Source: Clostridia bacterium (GTDB lineage: Bacteria; Bacillota; Clostridia; Monoglobales; Monoglobaceae). From it: a stretch of DNA of 52,070 nt. Where the stretch lies: the NCBI GenBank assembly GCA_017626595.1, contig JAGAIJ010000010.1:1-52070 (forward strand). The letters are read 5' to 3'. The notes below the pieces were generated by a model. It was not told where the DNA came from and did not search any database. It was given only the letters and a program-made list of their open reading frames with translations. Both the position numbers and the translations under genes were made by a program. Every line of letters starts with the position of its first letter. Position 1 is the stretch's first letter. Below, piece by piece: positions 23,275 through 31,568 of the stretch.

Positions 23275-24581
23275 AGAGAATAATTTCTTTAATTTTAGTT
23301 TTTGTGATTGCATTTTCTACGGTAAGCGTTTTTGCAAGTCCAATTGAATACGGACAGGCTGGAATTTTAATTGATAAAAAGACAGGGAATATCCTCTGGG
23401 AAAAGAATTCCACAAAGAAAATGTACCCTGCAAGTACCACAAAGATTATGACAGCAATGGTGATTTTGGACGCTGTTGACACAGGGGAAATCACTTTGGA
23501 GGATACCCTTACATACACCTATGAGCTTCAGGAAAGATTAGACCTTGACGGTACTCATATTGAGCTTAAGGTCGGAGAGGAAATGACAGTCTTAAGGCTT
23601 CTCGAGGGATTGCTTGTTGCATCAGGAAATGACTGTGCAATGCTCCTTTCTACAATTTTCAGCGGTAACGAAGCAGAGTTCATTAAACGAATGAACGATA
23701 AGGCGGCGGCTTTAGGTCTTACAGGCACGCATTTTACAAACCCATCGGGACTTCCTGATAAAAATCATTACACAACAGCCCGTGATTTAGCAAAACTTGC
23801 ATATCACGCGATGAAGAATAAAACCTTTGCAAAAATCGTGGGAATGCCTGAACTTTATACGGACCCCACAAATAAGACTGAAAAGCAGAGATATTTTATA
23901 AACACAAATAATCTTATGTCTTATAAAAGATTTTCCCAGTATTATTACCCAAAAGCAACGGGAATAAAAACAGGCTACACAGACGACGCGGGAGCGTGTT
24001 TAGTTGCATCTGCCAAGGACGGAGACAGGGAGCTTATCGCTGTAATCTTAAAGGCAGGCCACTCGGGAGAATCCCATATTGACGCGAAAAACCTCCTGGA
24101 ATATGGTTTTAAAAATTATTCTTCGGTGAAAATTGCCTCCGAGGGAGAGGTTTTTGACGAGATTGCTTTAAGGTATGCAAGTGACGGCACAGACCACGTT
24201 ATGGCTGTGGCAGAGAGCAATTTCTATGGACTTTTGCCAAATGGTGTAAATGCCTCAAAGGTTGAAAAAACAGTTTCCTTTGATAAGGAATATGTGAGAG
24301 CGCCAATAAAGGCGGGAGATAAGGTTGGGAGCGTAACCTTTACCTATAACGGAAATGTTTTAGGAAAGATAAACCTTGTTTCTGACTCCACAGTCAAAGG
24401 AAAATTCTATCGTCATATTTTGATTGCAAGGGACTATATCTGGAGCTTTTTAATAGTGAAGATAATAGTTTACGGAGCACTTTTGTGGCTTGTTTTATAC
24501 ATAGCATATTTCATCTATGCAGTAAATCAGGCAATAAAACGCAAGAAAGAAAGAGAACGTCGCAGAAGACGTGAAGAATAA
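23271..24581 (+). CDS. D-alanyl-D-alanine carboxypeptidase, DacF-like (penicillin-binding protein)
   Basis: A 436-residue low-molecular-weight PBP of peptidase family S11, which trims the terminal D-Ala from peptidoglycan stem peptides. It has a signal peptide (residues 1-23), SxxK as STTK near residue 55, SGN (SGNDCAM) near 118 and KTG (IKTGYTDDAG) near 235. The C-terminal PBP5-like domain is followed by an unusual membrane helix (about 388-415) and a strongly basic tail (RKKERERRRRRE). Membrane anchoring is thus by a true helix rather than the amphipathic helix of PBP5. It is coupled to tsaB by a 4-base overlap. Confidence 0.93.
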   Translation: MKRIISLILVFVIAFSTVSVFASPIEYGQAGILIDKKTGNILWEKNSTKKMYPASTTKIMTAMVILDAVDTGEITLEDTLTYTYELQERLDLDGTHIELKVGEEMTVLRLLEGLLVASGNDCAMLLSTIFSGNEAEFIKRMNDKAAALGLTGTHFTNPSGLPDKNHYTTARDLAKLAYHAMKNKTFAKIVGMPELYTDPTNKTEKQRYFINTNNLMSYKRFSQYYYPKATGIKTGYTDDAGACLVASAKDGDRELIAVILKAGHSGESHIDAKNLLEYGFKNYSSVKIASEGEVFDEIALRYASDGTDHVMAVAESNFYGLLPNGVNASKVEKTVSFDKEYVRAPIKAGDKVGSVTFTYNGNVLGKINLVSDSTVKGKFYRHILIARDYIWSFLIVKIIVYGALLWLVLYIAYFIYAVNQAIKRKKERERRRRREE

Positions 24582-24605
24582 AAAACACCCCGAAGGGGGT
24601 GTTTT
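24582..24605. terminator. Bidirectional terminator between the two carboxypeptidase genes
   Basis: AACACCCC, loop of 4 (GAAG), GGGGTGTT with A and T flanks. Both convergent genes end at its edges. Confidence 0.8.
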
Positions 24606-24607
24606 CT

Positions 24608-25759
24608 TTATGTGCACCATATTTTAAACATCTTAAGAAACAGCGTTGAAAAGCCAATCCTCGGCACATCTTCTCCTGCAACAAGCTTCCGTCGTGCAAG
24701 CTCCTGAGCGTCGAGAGTGAAGATAATTTCTCCGATTTCCTCGCCTTTTTTGAGGGGCGCACCCAATTTTTCAGGCAGGGAAATTTCGTACTGGATTTTG
24801 TCCTGATTTCCTTTTTTGACAATAAAATTCATATCAGGTGCGGAAACTGTCACGGTAGCCGATTTTCCTCCCACAACAGGGATTTCAGGAAAGGTAAGAC
24901 CTAAAGTTTCTGCCGACACAATGGAATAGTTTGCAAAGCCGTAGTCTAAAAGACGGCTGGCGGAGTTAAAACGGTCTTTTGTGGTAGGTGCCCCCAAAAC
25001 AACAGCTACAAGTTGCATATTGTTTCGTTTTGCAGAGGCTGACAGACAGTATTTTGCCACGGAAGTTGACCCTGTTTTAAGGCCTGTTGCTCCGTCGTAG
25101 AAACGGATAAGCTTGTTGGTGTTGGAGAGACCAAACTCTCCGTTTCTGAGGGAATCCATCCAGATTGTAGTAAATTTTGTTACGTCGGGATATTTTAAAA
25201 GCTCGCAGGAAATAAGGGCAACATCCCTTGCTGTGCTGTAGTGCTCCTCGGTTTCGTCAAGGCCGTTGCAGTTTATAAAATGAGTGTTTTTAGCGCCGAT
25301 TGATAAGGCTTTTTCGTTCATTTTTTCCACAAATGCCGACTCTGTCCCTGAAATAAATTCAGCCATAGCCACCGAGGCGTCGTTGCCCGAGGCTACTGCA
25401 ATAGCCTTTACCATATCTTCAACCGTCATCTGCTCTCCTGTTTCCAAAAAGACCTGTGAACCGCCCATGGAGGAGGCGTATTCAGAGGTGGTTACCATAT
25501 CGGTGTATTTGATTTTGCCCTGTGCCAGAGCCTCCATTATAAGAAGAAGTGTCATGGTTTTTGTAACAGATGCAATATGCATTTTTTCGTCGGCGTTAAG
25601 CTCATAGAGTACCTGACCGGAGGATTGCTCCATGAGGATTGCAGAGGGTGCAGACACAATCTCCGCAGACACGTCTGTATCAACCTGCATTGAGAGATTT
25701 GCAAAGCAAGTCCCCGAAAGTATAGAAAATATTAAAAAAAGACATAAAAATTTCCGCAT
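24608..25759 (-). CDS. D-alanyl-D-alanine carboxypeptidase, S11 family (second copy)
   Basis: A 383-residue S11 PBP with a signal peptide (residues 1-20), SxxK as SVTK (about 65), SGN (SGNDASVAM) near 124 and KTG (LKTGSTSVAK) near 231. The C-terminal domain ends in an amphipathic stretch (FSTLFLKMFKIW), the PBP5/DacF type of membrane anchor, unlike its convergent neighbour. AAAGGGG is the SD. The start codon lies inside one arm of a 12-bp inverted repeat that could hide it in the mRNA. It may share a transcript with the luxS/DUF896 genes upstream or have its own promoter. Confidence 0.93.
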   Translation of the reverse strand: MRKFLCLFLIFSILSGTCFANLSMQVDTDVSAEIVSAPSAILMEQSSGQVLYELNADEKMHIASVTKTMTLLLIMEALAQGKIKYTDMVTTSEYASSMGGSQVFLETGEQMTVEDMVKAIAVASGNDASVAMAEFISGTESAFVEKMNEKALSIGAKNTHFINCNGLDETEEHYSTARDVALISCELLKYPDVTKFTTIWMDSLRNGEFGLSNTNKLIRFYDGATGLKTGSTSVAKYCLSASAKRNNMQLVAVVLGAPTTKDRFNSASRLLDYGFANYSIVSAETLGLTFPEIPVVGGKSATVTVSAPDMNFIVKKGNQDKIQYEISLPEKLGAPLKKGEEIGEIIFTLDAQELARRKLVAGEDVPRIGFSTLFLKMFKIWCT

Positions 25760-25796
25760 AAAAAGACCCCTTTCATAAGGAATCTTTATGCGGAAA
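25751..25796 (-). promoter_or_regulatory. Inverted repeat pairing the dac start codon with its leader
   Basis: TTTCCGCATAAA (25751-25762) and TTTATGCGGAAA (25785-25796) are perfect 12-bp arms. In the minus-strand mRNA, the second arm contains ATG CGG AAA, the first three codons of the carboxypeptidase, with the SD in the 22-base loop. A short T run follows, so it might also act as a weak terminator for the upstream DUF896 gene. Confidence 0.55.
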
Positions 25797-25812
25797 AACT
25801 TTGTCCTATTCT

Positions 25813-25980
25813 TTAATCAGTAAATTCAATGTTGTCAAGCTGTGCCTTAAGGCTTGCACGGAAATTTTTTATGTATTCTTCGCGGAGCGCTTTCTGCTCA
25901 GCCTTTTCACTTTCTGTAAGTCCTTCTTCTCTTGCCTTTTTGGCGAGAAAATTTATTCTGTCAAGTTTACTCTGTTCCAT
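25813..25980 (-). CDS. DUF896 (YnzC/YneB-type) small protein
   Basis: A 55-residue protein of the DUF896/UPF0291 family, small helical-hairpin proteins of unknown function found across Firmicutes. The sequence shows the family pattern: KLDRINFLAKKAREEGLT, then EKAEQKALREEYIKNFR. In B. subtilis the relative YnzC lies in the SOS yneA operon; here it follows luxS, overlapping its end by 14 bases, at the tail of the rnc-punA-luxS transcript. Its ATG has a GAGGA-type SD inside luxS. Confidence 0.9.
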   Translation of the reverse strand: MEQSKLDRINFLAKKAREEGLTESEKAEQKALREEYIKNFRASLKAQLDNIEFTD

Positions 25981-26428
25981 ATTTCAAATCCTCTGTGGTG
26001 TTATTTTTGATTTTTTCAAGGTAAGTTTTTGCCTCGGTTTTAGCAAGGCCAACACTTAAATTTTTATAGTTGCCACATTCAATTTCGCTGTTTCCGGGCA
26101 TCTCGCCGTTGTACTCTGAAATGTCAGAAAGAATTTTCTTGATAATCTCAAGAACAACCTCGTCGTCAGCGTTTCTTATAAGAAGATAAAAGCCTGTCTG
26201 ACAGCCCATAGGCCCAAAATAGATAACATCCTTTGAAATTTCGGAGTTTCTGACAAAGGTTGCAAAAAGATGCTCGAGAGAGTGCATAGTGGCGTTGTCC
26301 ATAAGACAGTCTGTGTTTGGTTTTCTTGTGCGGAGGTCGTAGGTTGTGATGTCTCCGTCAATTCTGGAAATGTAAACTCCCTCGTTTATAAAACGGTGGT
26401 CAACATTAAAACTTGCAATCCTCTCCAT
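25967..26428 (-). CDS. luxS: S-ribosylhomocysteine lyase LuxS
   Basis: A 153-residue LuxS, splitting S-ribosylhomocysteine into homocysteine and DPD, the precursor of autoinducer-2. Metal ligands His49 and His53 in HSLEH and Cys118 in IECGN are present, as is the catalytic Cys76 in GPMGCQTGFY. It overlaps the punA stop by 1 base. Neighbouring purine nucleoside phosphorylase fits a salvage role for the methyl cycle. The usual partner mtnN/pfs is not in the window. Confidence 0.97.
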   Translation of the reverse strand: MERIASFNVDHRFINEGVYISRIDGDITTYDLRTRKPNTDCLMDNATMHSLEHLFATFVRNSEISKDVIYFGPMGCQTGFYLLIRNADDEVVLEIIKKILSDISEYNGEMPGNSEIECGNYKNLSVGLAKTEAKTYLEKIKNNTTEDLKYGTE

Positions 26429-27252
26429 TATTCAATCCTTATCCTTTCGATAATTTCTTCTACAAGATAGTCGAATTTGTCTGCAATCATTTCCCCGATT
26501 TTGTTTACTTCGTTGTGGTCAATAGCCTCGTTGTTCACGCCCGCAGCCATATTTGTAATGCAGGAAATGGCAAGCACTTTCATGCCTGTGTAGGCTGCCA
26601 CAATAACTTCAGGAACAGTTGACATGCCAACAAGGTCGGCTCCGACTCTGTAAAGCATACGGATTTCAGCAGGAGTTTCAAACTGCGGACCGCCCATAAA
26701 GGCGTAAACGCCCTCGTCTAAGGAAATGTCCATACCGAAAGCTACTTCCTTTGCAACTTCAATAAGCTCAGGGGTGTATGCACGGGACATATCGTTAAAG
26801 CGTTCGCCAAATTCCGAGTCTAAAACCCCACGGAGCGGACTGTCGGGAGTAAGCTTAATGTGGTCAGTTATAACACAGAAATCCCCTGGGGAGAGTTCCT
26901 CGTTAATTGCTCCTGCAGCGTTGGTTAAAATGAGGTTTTTAATTCCCATAGCACGGAAAACCCATATAGGAAAAGAAATTTCCTCCATCGAATAACCCTC
27001 GTAGTAGTGGAATCTGCCCTGCATAACCATAACGTATTTTTCACGGAGCTTGCCGAAAACCAAAACGCTTTCGTGTCCCTCAACGGAACAGGTTGAAAAC
27101 CCGGGAATTTCTGAATATGGGATTTCAATTTTTTCCTCAATTTTTTCTGCAAATGCACCAAGCCCACTGCCTAAAACAACGGCAATACTTGGAATAATTT
27201 TAATCTGATTAGTGATATACTCCGCACTCTCGCGGATTTTATTAAAGTCCAT
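26428..27252 (-). CDS. punA: Purine-nucleoside phosphorylase (trimeric type)
   Basis: A 274-residue family 2 (trimeric, PNP/MTAP) phosphorylase releasing guanine or hypoxanthine from nucleosides. Visible motifs are VVLGSGLGAFAEK (about 25-37), QGRFHYYEGY, LTNAAGAIN, MGGPQFETPAEI, and MSTVPEVIVA with the purine-binding segment ITNMAAG. The length is typical. It is coupled to luxS downstream and separated from the radical SAM gene by 1 base. Confidence 0.95.
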   Translation of the reverse strand: MDFNKIRESAEYITNQIKIIPSIAVVLGSGLGAFAEKIEEKIEIPYSEIPGFSTCSVEGHESVLVFGKLREKYVMVMQGRFHYYEGYSMEEISFPIWVFRAMGIKNLILTNAAGAINEELSPGDFCVITDHIKLTPDSPLRGVLDSEFGERFNDMSRAYTPELIEVAKEVAFGMDISLDEGVYAFMGGPQFETPAEIRMLYRVGADLVGMSTVPEVIVAAYTGMKVLAISCITNMAAGVNNEAIDHNEVNKIGEMIADKFDYLVEEIIERIRIE

Positions 27253-27253
27253 A

Positions 27254-28216
27254 TTATCCTCCGATTTTTAATGTAACTCCATATTTTTCCTTAAAATATA
27301 TGTAGTTGCACTTTTTATGTCCGATTATTTTTGAAACCTCGCTGGGATTGGAGTTTATAACAAGCTCACAATCCTTGAGGCCATCCTTAATAATGTTATT
27401 TTCAATTTTATTCCGCCAGATGCGGTTTTCCACAAGCTCCCCAAAAGCGGGATGATAAGGCCCTGCAATAACTGTGTCCGAATTCAGCCCCTCTTCGCTG
27501 TGAAGTCCGATTCTTAAAACAGTAATATTATTTTCTCTGAATTTCGAGAGAATTGTGGCTGAAACCGCGACAGCAGTTTCCATATCGTAAGGCACATAAT
27601 CCCCTGATAAATAAAACTTCTCAAGGACAGTCCCCTTAAGCGTAAGTGTTGGGTAAATCCTTGTGGAGTCAGGCTTTAAAGCGATTATATCCTCAGCGGT
27701 TTTAATATCTTTTTCAGGGCTTGAGCCATACATTCCAACCATCATCTGAAGTCCAAGGCGGATTCCATAGCTTTTGATAAGCTTTGAGGCTGAAACTGTG
27801 TGAGAAAAAAGATGCCCGCGGTTGTTAAGGGTTAAAACCGTATCATCGGAGCTTTGTGCTCCAAGCTCAATTTCGGTTACGTTGTATTTTTTAAGTAAGG
27901 TTAAAATTTCCTCATTTATGGCGTCAGGCCTTGTGGAAACTCTTATTCCACAGATTTTTCCCGAAAACTTTTCAGCAACTTTCAAAAAGTTTTCCTGTAA
28001 ATCTATAGGAATTGCAGTAAAACTGCCTCCGAAAAAGGCAATTTCCACCATAGAATCCTTGTCTGAAATTGTAGAAAAAAAGGTTTCTATGCGATTTTCA
28101 ATATATTCAGGAGTAATTTCTGTGTCAACCCCGGTAATTTTGCGCTGGTTACAGAATGCGCAATCGTGGGGACAGCCTAAATGAGGAATAAAAATGGGAA
28201 GATTATACTTTCTCAT
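27254..28216 (-). CDS. Elp3-like radical SAM protein (COG1243 type)
   Basis: A 320-residue radical SAM enzyme with the CxxxCxxC cluster motif (CPHDCAFC) near residue 15, GGSFTAIP (about 63-70), STRPDAIN and the ELGAQSSDD segment typical of the Elp3/YhcC group. It lacks the C-terminal acetyltransferase domain of true Elp3. It overlaps rnc by 4 bases, a common linkage in Clostridia. A tRNA-modification role is plausible from the family but unproven. Confidence 0.85.
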   Translation of the reverse strand: MRKYNLPIFIPHLGCPHDCAFCNQRKITGVDTEITPEYIENRIETFFSTISDKDSMVEIAFFGGSFTAIPIDLQENFLKVAEKFSGKICGIRVSTRPDAINEEILTLLKKYNVTEIELGAQSSDDTVLTLNNRGHLFSHTVSASKLIKSYGIRLGLQMMVGMYGSSPEKDIKTAEDIIALKPDSTRIYPTLTLKGTVLEKFYLSGDYVPYDMETAVAVSATILSKFRENNITVLRIGLHSEEGLNSDTVIAGPYHPAFGELVENRIWRNKIENNIIKDGLKDCELVINSNPSEVSKIIGHKKCNYIYFKEKYGVTLKIGG

Positions 28217-28869
28217 CTTAAATCCCCGAGGGCGCGTTTTGCAGCGTCCTGTTCAGCTTTTTTAAGGCTTGTTCCTGTGCCCTGCGCAAGAGGAGTTTCG
28301 TTGTGCATAGCTTCAACCGTAAAGGTTGGAGCGTGGTCAGGCCCGTCCTGACTTATAAGACGATAGGTTACGGTTCCCCGTTCCTTTTCTTTCTTTTGAA
28401 AATAGTCCTGAAGCTCGGATTTGTAGTCCATAAGGTCTTTTGCCTTAACAGTTTCAAATTCCTTGCCATACTGGTCTAAAATCCATTTTTTAGCACAGTC
28501 AAAACCGCCGTCTAAATAGATTGCACCAATCAGAGCCTCGAAACAGTCGGCGATAATTGATGCTTTAAGGTTGCCCTTGCATTTAACTTCAGTTTTAGCA
28601 AAACGCATCCTGTTTCCAAGGTCAAGCTTTGTGCCAAGTCTGTGGAGAGACTGTTCGCACACAAGATACGCCCTCATTTTTGTAAGGTCGCCTTCAGCAC
28701 GGTCAGGATAAAGCTCAAAAAGCTTTTCCCCCACAATGAAATCCAAAAGCCCATCGCCTATAAATTCAAGGCGCTGGTTGCTTTCCACATTATTTTCCTT
28801 TGCATAGGAAATATGAGTAAAAGCACAATCATATAGTTTTTTGTTTTTAAAATTGTAACCGATTTCCAT
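28213..28869 (-). CDS. rnc: Ribonuclease III
   Basis: A 218-residue double-strand-specific RNase processing rRNA precursors and structured mRNAs. The catalytic domain has NQRLEFIGDGLLDFIVGE (about 31-48) with metal-binding Glu/Asp, and ADCFEALIGAIYLDGG (about 108-123). The C-terminal dsRNA-binding domain starts near 150 (DYKSELQDYFQ). It is complete and begins the rnc-radical SAM-punA-luxS-DUF896 run, 38 bases after acpP with a terminator-like hairpin between. Confidence 0.97.
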   Translation of the reverse strand: MEIGYNFKNKKLYDCAFTHISYAKENNVESNQRLEFIGDGLLDFIVGEKLFELYPDRAEGDLTKMRAYLVCEQSLHRLGTKLDLGNRMRFAKTEVKCKGNLKASIIADCFEALIGAIYLDGGFDCAKKWILDQYGKEFETVKAKDLMDYKSELQDYFQKKEKERGTVTYRLISQDGPDHAPTFTVEAMHNETPLAQGTGTSLKKAEQDAAKRALGDLR

Positions 28870-28881
28870 AATATTCCTCTA

Positions 28882-28909
28882 AAAAAGAAAGACGGAAAAA
28901 ATCCGTCTT
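28882..28909 (-). terminator. Terminator or attenuator after acpP
   Basis: Minus strand AAGACGGA, 5-base loop, TCCGTCTT (28889-28909), then TCTTTTTT. The stem includes the acpP stop codon, so it probably trims most acpP transcripts before rnc. Confidence 0.75.
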
Positions 28910-29150
28910 AGCCTTCAATAGCGTTTTCAATGTATTCTATTGCGTCTTTAACAGTCTTAATGTTTTCGCTTTCTTCTTCGTCGAGATCAATACCAAATTC
29001 TTCTTCTAAAGCGATAAGAATTTCGAGAAGGGCAAGAGAGTCAGCGTGCAAATCAGTTGTAAAGTTTGATGTTTCAAGAATTGAATCTTCTTCAATGTCA
29101 AGCTGTTCTGCAACTGTTTTCTTGATTTTTTCAAAAATTTCGTTGTTCAT
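28908..29150 (-). CDS. acpP: Acyl carrier protein
   Basis: An 80-residue acidic ACP carrying fatty acyl intermediates on 4'-phosphopantetheine. The attachment Ser lies in HADSLALLE (about residue 39), and the helix ILIALEEEFGIDLDEEE is typical. Its own strong promoter (29186-29214) and downstream hairpin allow high expression apart from rnc. It is not linked to other fab genes here. Confidence 0.95.
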   Translation of the reverse strand: MNNEIFEKIKKTVAEQLDIEEDSILETSNFTTDLHADSLALLEILIALEEEFGIDLDEEESENIKTVKDAIEYIENAIEG

Positions 29151-29185
29151 AAAAACCTCCGATGAAAAATTTATTTGACGGATAA

Positions 29186-29214
29186 ATCATACCATATTGA
29201 TACAATTTCGTCAA
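29186..29214 (-). promoter_or_regulatory. Promoter of acpP
   Basis: Minus strand TTGACG (29209-29214), 17-bp spacer, TATGAT (29186-29191) with extended TGG. Confidence 0.75.
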
Positions 29215-29218
29215 TAGT

Positions 29219-29773
29219 TTATTTAAAAGTAAGAAGGTCCCAGCTCTTAGCCACATAGTCGATTCCTGACACAAGAGTGAGAATTACGTTGAGATATACA
29301 AGTATTTCCTCGAAAATCAGGATAAATGCGCTGTAAGCAAAGGAAGTTGGAAGAACTCTTATAAGTAGAAATAGAATAATTGTAACCATCTGGAGAATAG
29401 TTTTAGATTTTCCCCACCAGCTTGCAGCAATAACCTTATCATTTGTCAAAGCAAGCTGTCTTATACCTGTTATAATAAGTTCTCTTGAAATAATTAAAAT
29501 TACAGCCCATGCAGGGAAGTATGAAAGTTCGATAAAGCAGATAAAAGCTGAAAGTGTGAGGATTTTGTCTGCAAGAGGGTCCATAAGCTTTCCAAAGGTT
29601 GTAACTTCGTTGTTTTTTCTTGCAAGGTAGCCGTCAAGCCAGTCTGTGGCTGAGGCAACTACAAAGATTAAAAGTGCCATAATGCCTGAAAAAGTTCCCT
29701 CAAGCATAAGGAATGCAACAAAAAACGGGATTAAAATAACCCTGATAAGAGTAAGTTTATTAGGTGTGTTCAT
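29219..29773 (-). CDS. pgsA: CDP-diacylglycerol--glycerol-3-phosphate 3-phosphatidyltransferase
   Basis: A 184-residue membrane enzyme making phosphatidylglycerol phosphate. The CDP-alcohol phosphotransferase signature is seen at about residues 43-70: DWLDGYLARKNNEVTTFG followed by KLMDPLADK, matching D-x2-DG-x2-AR-x8-G-x3-D-x3-D. About five membrane helices are predicted. It overlaps rimO by 1 base and closes the iscS-recA operon. Confidence 0.95.
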   Translation of the reverse strand: MNTPNKLTLIRVILIPFFVAFLMLEGTFSGIMALLIFVVASATDWLDGYLARKNNEVTTFGKLMDPLADKILTLSAFICFIELSYFPAWAVILIISRELIITGIRQLALTNDKVIAASWWGKSKTILQMVTIILFLLIRVLPTSFAYSAFILIFEEILVYLNVILTLVSGIDYVAKSWDLLTFK

Positions 29774-31089
29774 TATATTTCCTCCCCGAATAAATCATAT
29801 TCTAAACTTTCATTTATTAAAACAGAAACAAGGTCGCCCTCGTTTAATTTGTTCTCAGACTTAAAGAAAACCTTTCCGTCAATGTCAATGGAGTCGCCGT
29901 AGGTTCGACCGAAATAGCTTTTGATTATCTCATCTCTGCCTTCCACTAAAACCTCGAGGGTCTGTCCTATTTTCTTTCGATTTAATTCTTCGGAAATTTC
30001 CGCCTGAAGAAGCATAACTCCTTCCTGACGGGCAATTTTTTCTTCCTCGTCAACCTGATTGTCGAGTTTTGCGGCAGGTGTGCCCTCCTCCTGTGAGTAG
30101 GCGAAAACCCCAAGTCTGTCAAACTTTGCATATTTCACAAATTCTAAAAGGTCCTCAAAATCCTCTTCAGTTTCCCCTGGGAAGCCTGTAATTAAGGATG
30201 TACGGATAATTGCGTCAGGAATTTCAGTTCTTATAAGCTCAAGCATCTTAACAAGCTGCTCATGGTTAGTTCTTCTGCCCATTCGCTTTAAGATTTTGTC
30301 GCTGGAGTGCTGAATGGGAATATCGAAATAGTTACATATCTTTTCTTCTTCTTTAAAGGTGCGGACAAGCTCTTCATTTACAAGTTCAGGATAGCAGTAA
30401 TGCACTCTTACCCATTTCAGCTTTTCGATTTTACAAAGCTCACGAAGTAACTCTGAAAGCTTGTATTCTCCGTAAATGTCCATGCCGTAGCGTGTTGTGT
30501 CCTGTGCAATAACGATAAGCTCTTTTGCTCCGTCCTCTGCAAGTTTTTCCGCCTCAGCTACAATGTCCTCGATTTTACGGCTTCTGTATTTCCCGCGGAT
30601 TGACGGAATTGCACAGTAGGTGCACTTGTTGTCACAACCGTCGGCAATTTTTATGTAGGCTGTGTAAGATGGAGTTGTAACCATACGAGGAAGTCCCTCG
30701 ATATTTATTTCCTCTCCGTCACAAAGTACAACCTTTTCCTCGCAGAGATTTTCGATAACCTCTGCAATTTTATGGAAATCGTTTGTGCCCACAACGGCGT
30801 CAACCTCAGGAATTTCAGAGAGGATATCCTCTTTGTAGCGCTGTGCCATACAGCCTGTAACTATAAGCTTTTTATGGCTGTCCTTCTTTTTCTGGGAGAT
30901 AAGCTCGAAGATACAGTCTAAAGACTCGCGGATGGCTGATTCAATAAATGCACAGGTGTTAACCACCATAACATCAGCGTCTTCTTCGTTCTCCATAATT
31001 TCCCAACCTTTTTCGTTGATGATACCAAGCATCTGCTCGGCGTCAACGAGGTTTTTGGAACAACCTAAAGATGCCAGTGAAATTTTCAA
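29773..31089 (-). CDS. rimO: Ribosomal protein S12 methylthiotransferase RimO
   Basis: A 438-residue radical SAM methylthiotransferase that modifies the conserved Asp of ribosomal protein S12. The UPF0004 domain starts ISLASLGCSKNLVDAEQMLG, the typical RimO N terminus, with Cys at about 10, 46 and 80 (NTCAF, GCMAQRY). The radical SAM cluster is CDNKCTYC (about 151-158). A C-terminal TRAM domain ends at GEEI. The wording LGCSKNLVD separates it from MiaB. It is coupled to recX and pgsA. Confidence 0.96.
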   Translation of the reverse strand: MKISLASLGCSKNLVDAEQMLGIINEKGWEIMENEEDADVMVVNTCAFIESAIRESLDCIFELISQKKKDSHKKLIVTGCMAQRYKEDILSEIPEVDAVVGTNDFHKIAEVIENLCEEKVVLCDGEEINIEGLPRMVTTPSYTAYIKIADGCDNKCTYCAIPSIRGKYRSRKIEDIVAEAEKLAEDGAKELIVIAQDTTRYGMDIYGEYKLSELLRELCKIEKLKWVRVHYCYPELVNEELVRTFKEEEKICNYFDIPIQHSSDKILKRMGRRTNHEQLVKMLELIRTEIPDAIIRTSLITGFPGETEEDFEDLLEFVKYAKFDRLGVFAYSQEEGTPAAKLDNQVDEEEKIARQEGVMLLQAEISEELNRKKIGQTLEVLVEGRDEIIKSYFGRTYGDSIDIDGKVFFKSENKLNEGDLVSVLINESLEYDLFGEEI

Positions 31090-31568
31090 AATTCGTCACT
31101 CCAGTTTGCCCTGATTTCAAGTTCTTCAAGGCATTTTTTTATTTCAGAGGCAGAGTAGCCTCTTCGGATAAGATGTGCCTTTACCTTTTCAAACTCCTTT
31201 GGAGAAAGGCTTTTGTTTTCTCCAAAACGGATTCTTGCGTATTCAAGAAGAGGAGAGGCTGTGTCAAAATTGTTTTCTGATACAACCCTGTCCACAATAT
31301 CCCCTTTTATTCCCTTTTGGAAAAGCTCCTGCTTTACACGGAATAATCCCTTTGACTTTAAGGTGATATTGTCGTGGAGATACGCAAAGGCATAGTCATA
31401 GTCGTTTATAATTCCATTGTCTTCCATAGAGGTGATTGCCTCAAGGATAATTTCTTCAGGATAATTTTTGTTTTTAAGCTTATCCGAAAGCTCCTTTTTT
31501 GTATACATTCTGTTGGAAAGACAGTATAAAATATAATTCTTTGCAGAATTTAAGTCAAGGTTTTTCAT
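31086..31568 (-). CDS. recX: RecA regulatory protein RecX
   Basis: A 160-residue all-helical protein that limits RecA filaments. Three tandem helical repeats are visible: YTKKELSDKLKNK (about 22-34), DYAFAYLHDN with GLFRVKQELFQKGI in the middle, and a final KAHLIRRGYSASEIKKCL. Its start codon overlaps the recA stop by 1 base, a common arrangement. It overlaps rimO by 4 bases. Confidence 0.93.
   Translation of the reverse strand: MKNLDLNSAKNYILYCLSNRMYTKKELSDKLKNKNYPEEIILEAITSMEDNGIINDYDYAFAYLHDNITLKSKGLFRVKQELFQKGIKGDIVDRVVSENNFDTASPLLEYARIRFGENKSLSPKEFEKVKAHLIRRGYSASEIKKCLEELEIRANWSDEF

Noticed and set aside
26176-26361. Alternative frames inside luxS, punA and other well-supported genes
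   Set aside because: Overlaps of strongly conserved proteins on the same or opposite strand; they lack SD sites and recognisable domains.
29151-29218. FapR-type operator upstream of acpP
   Set aside because: There is an inverted TTGACG ... CGTCAA pair, but it does not resemble the known FapR palindrome; one half is simply the -35 box.
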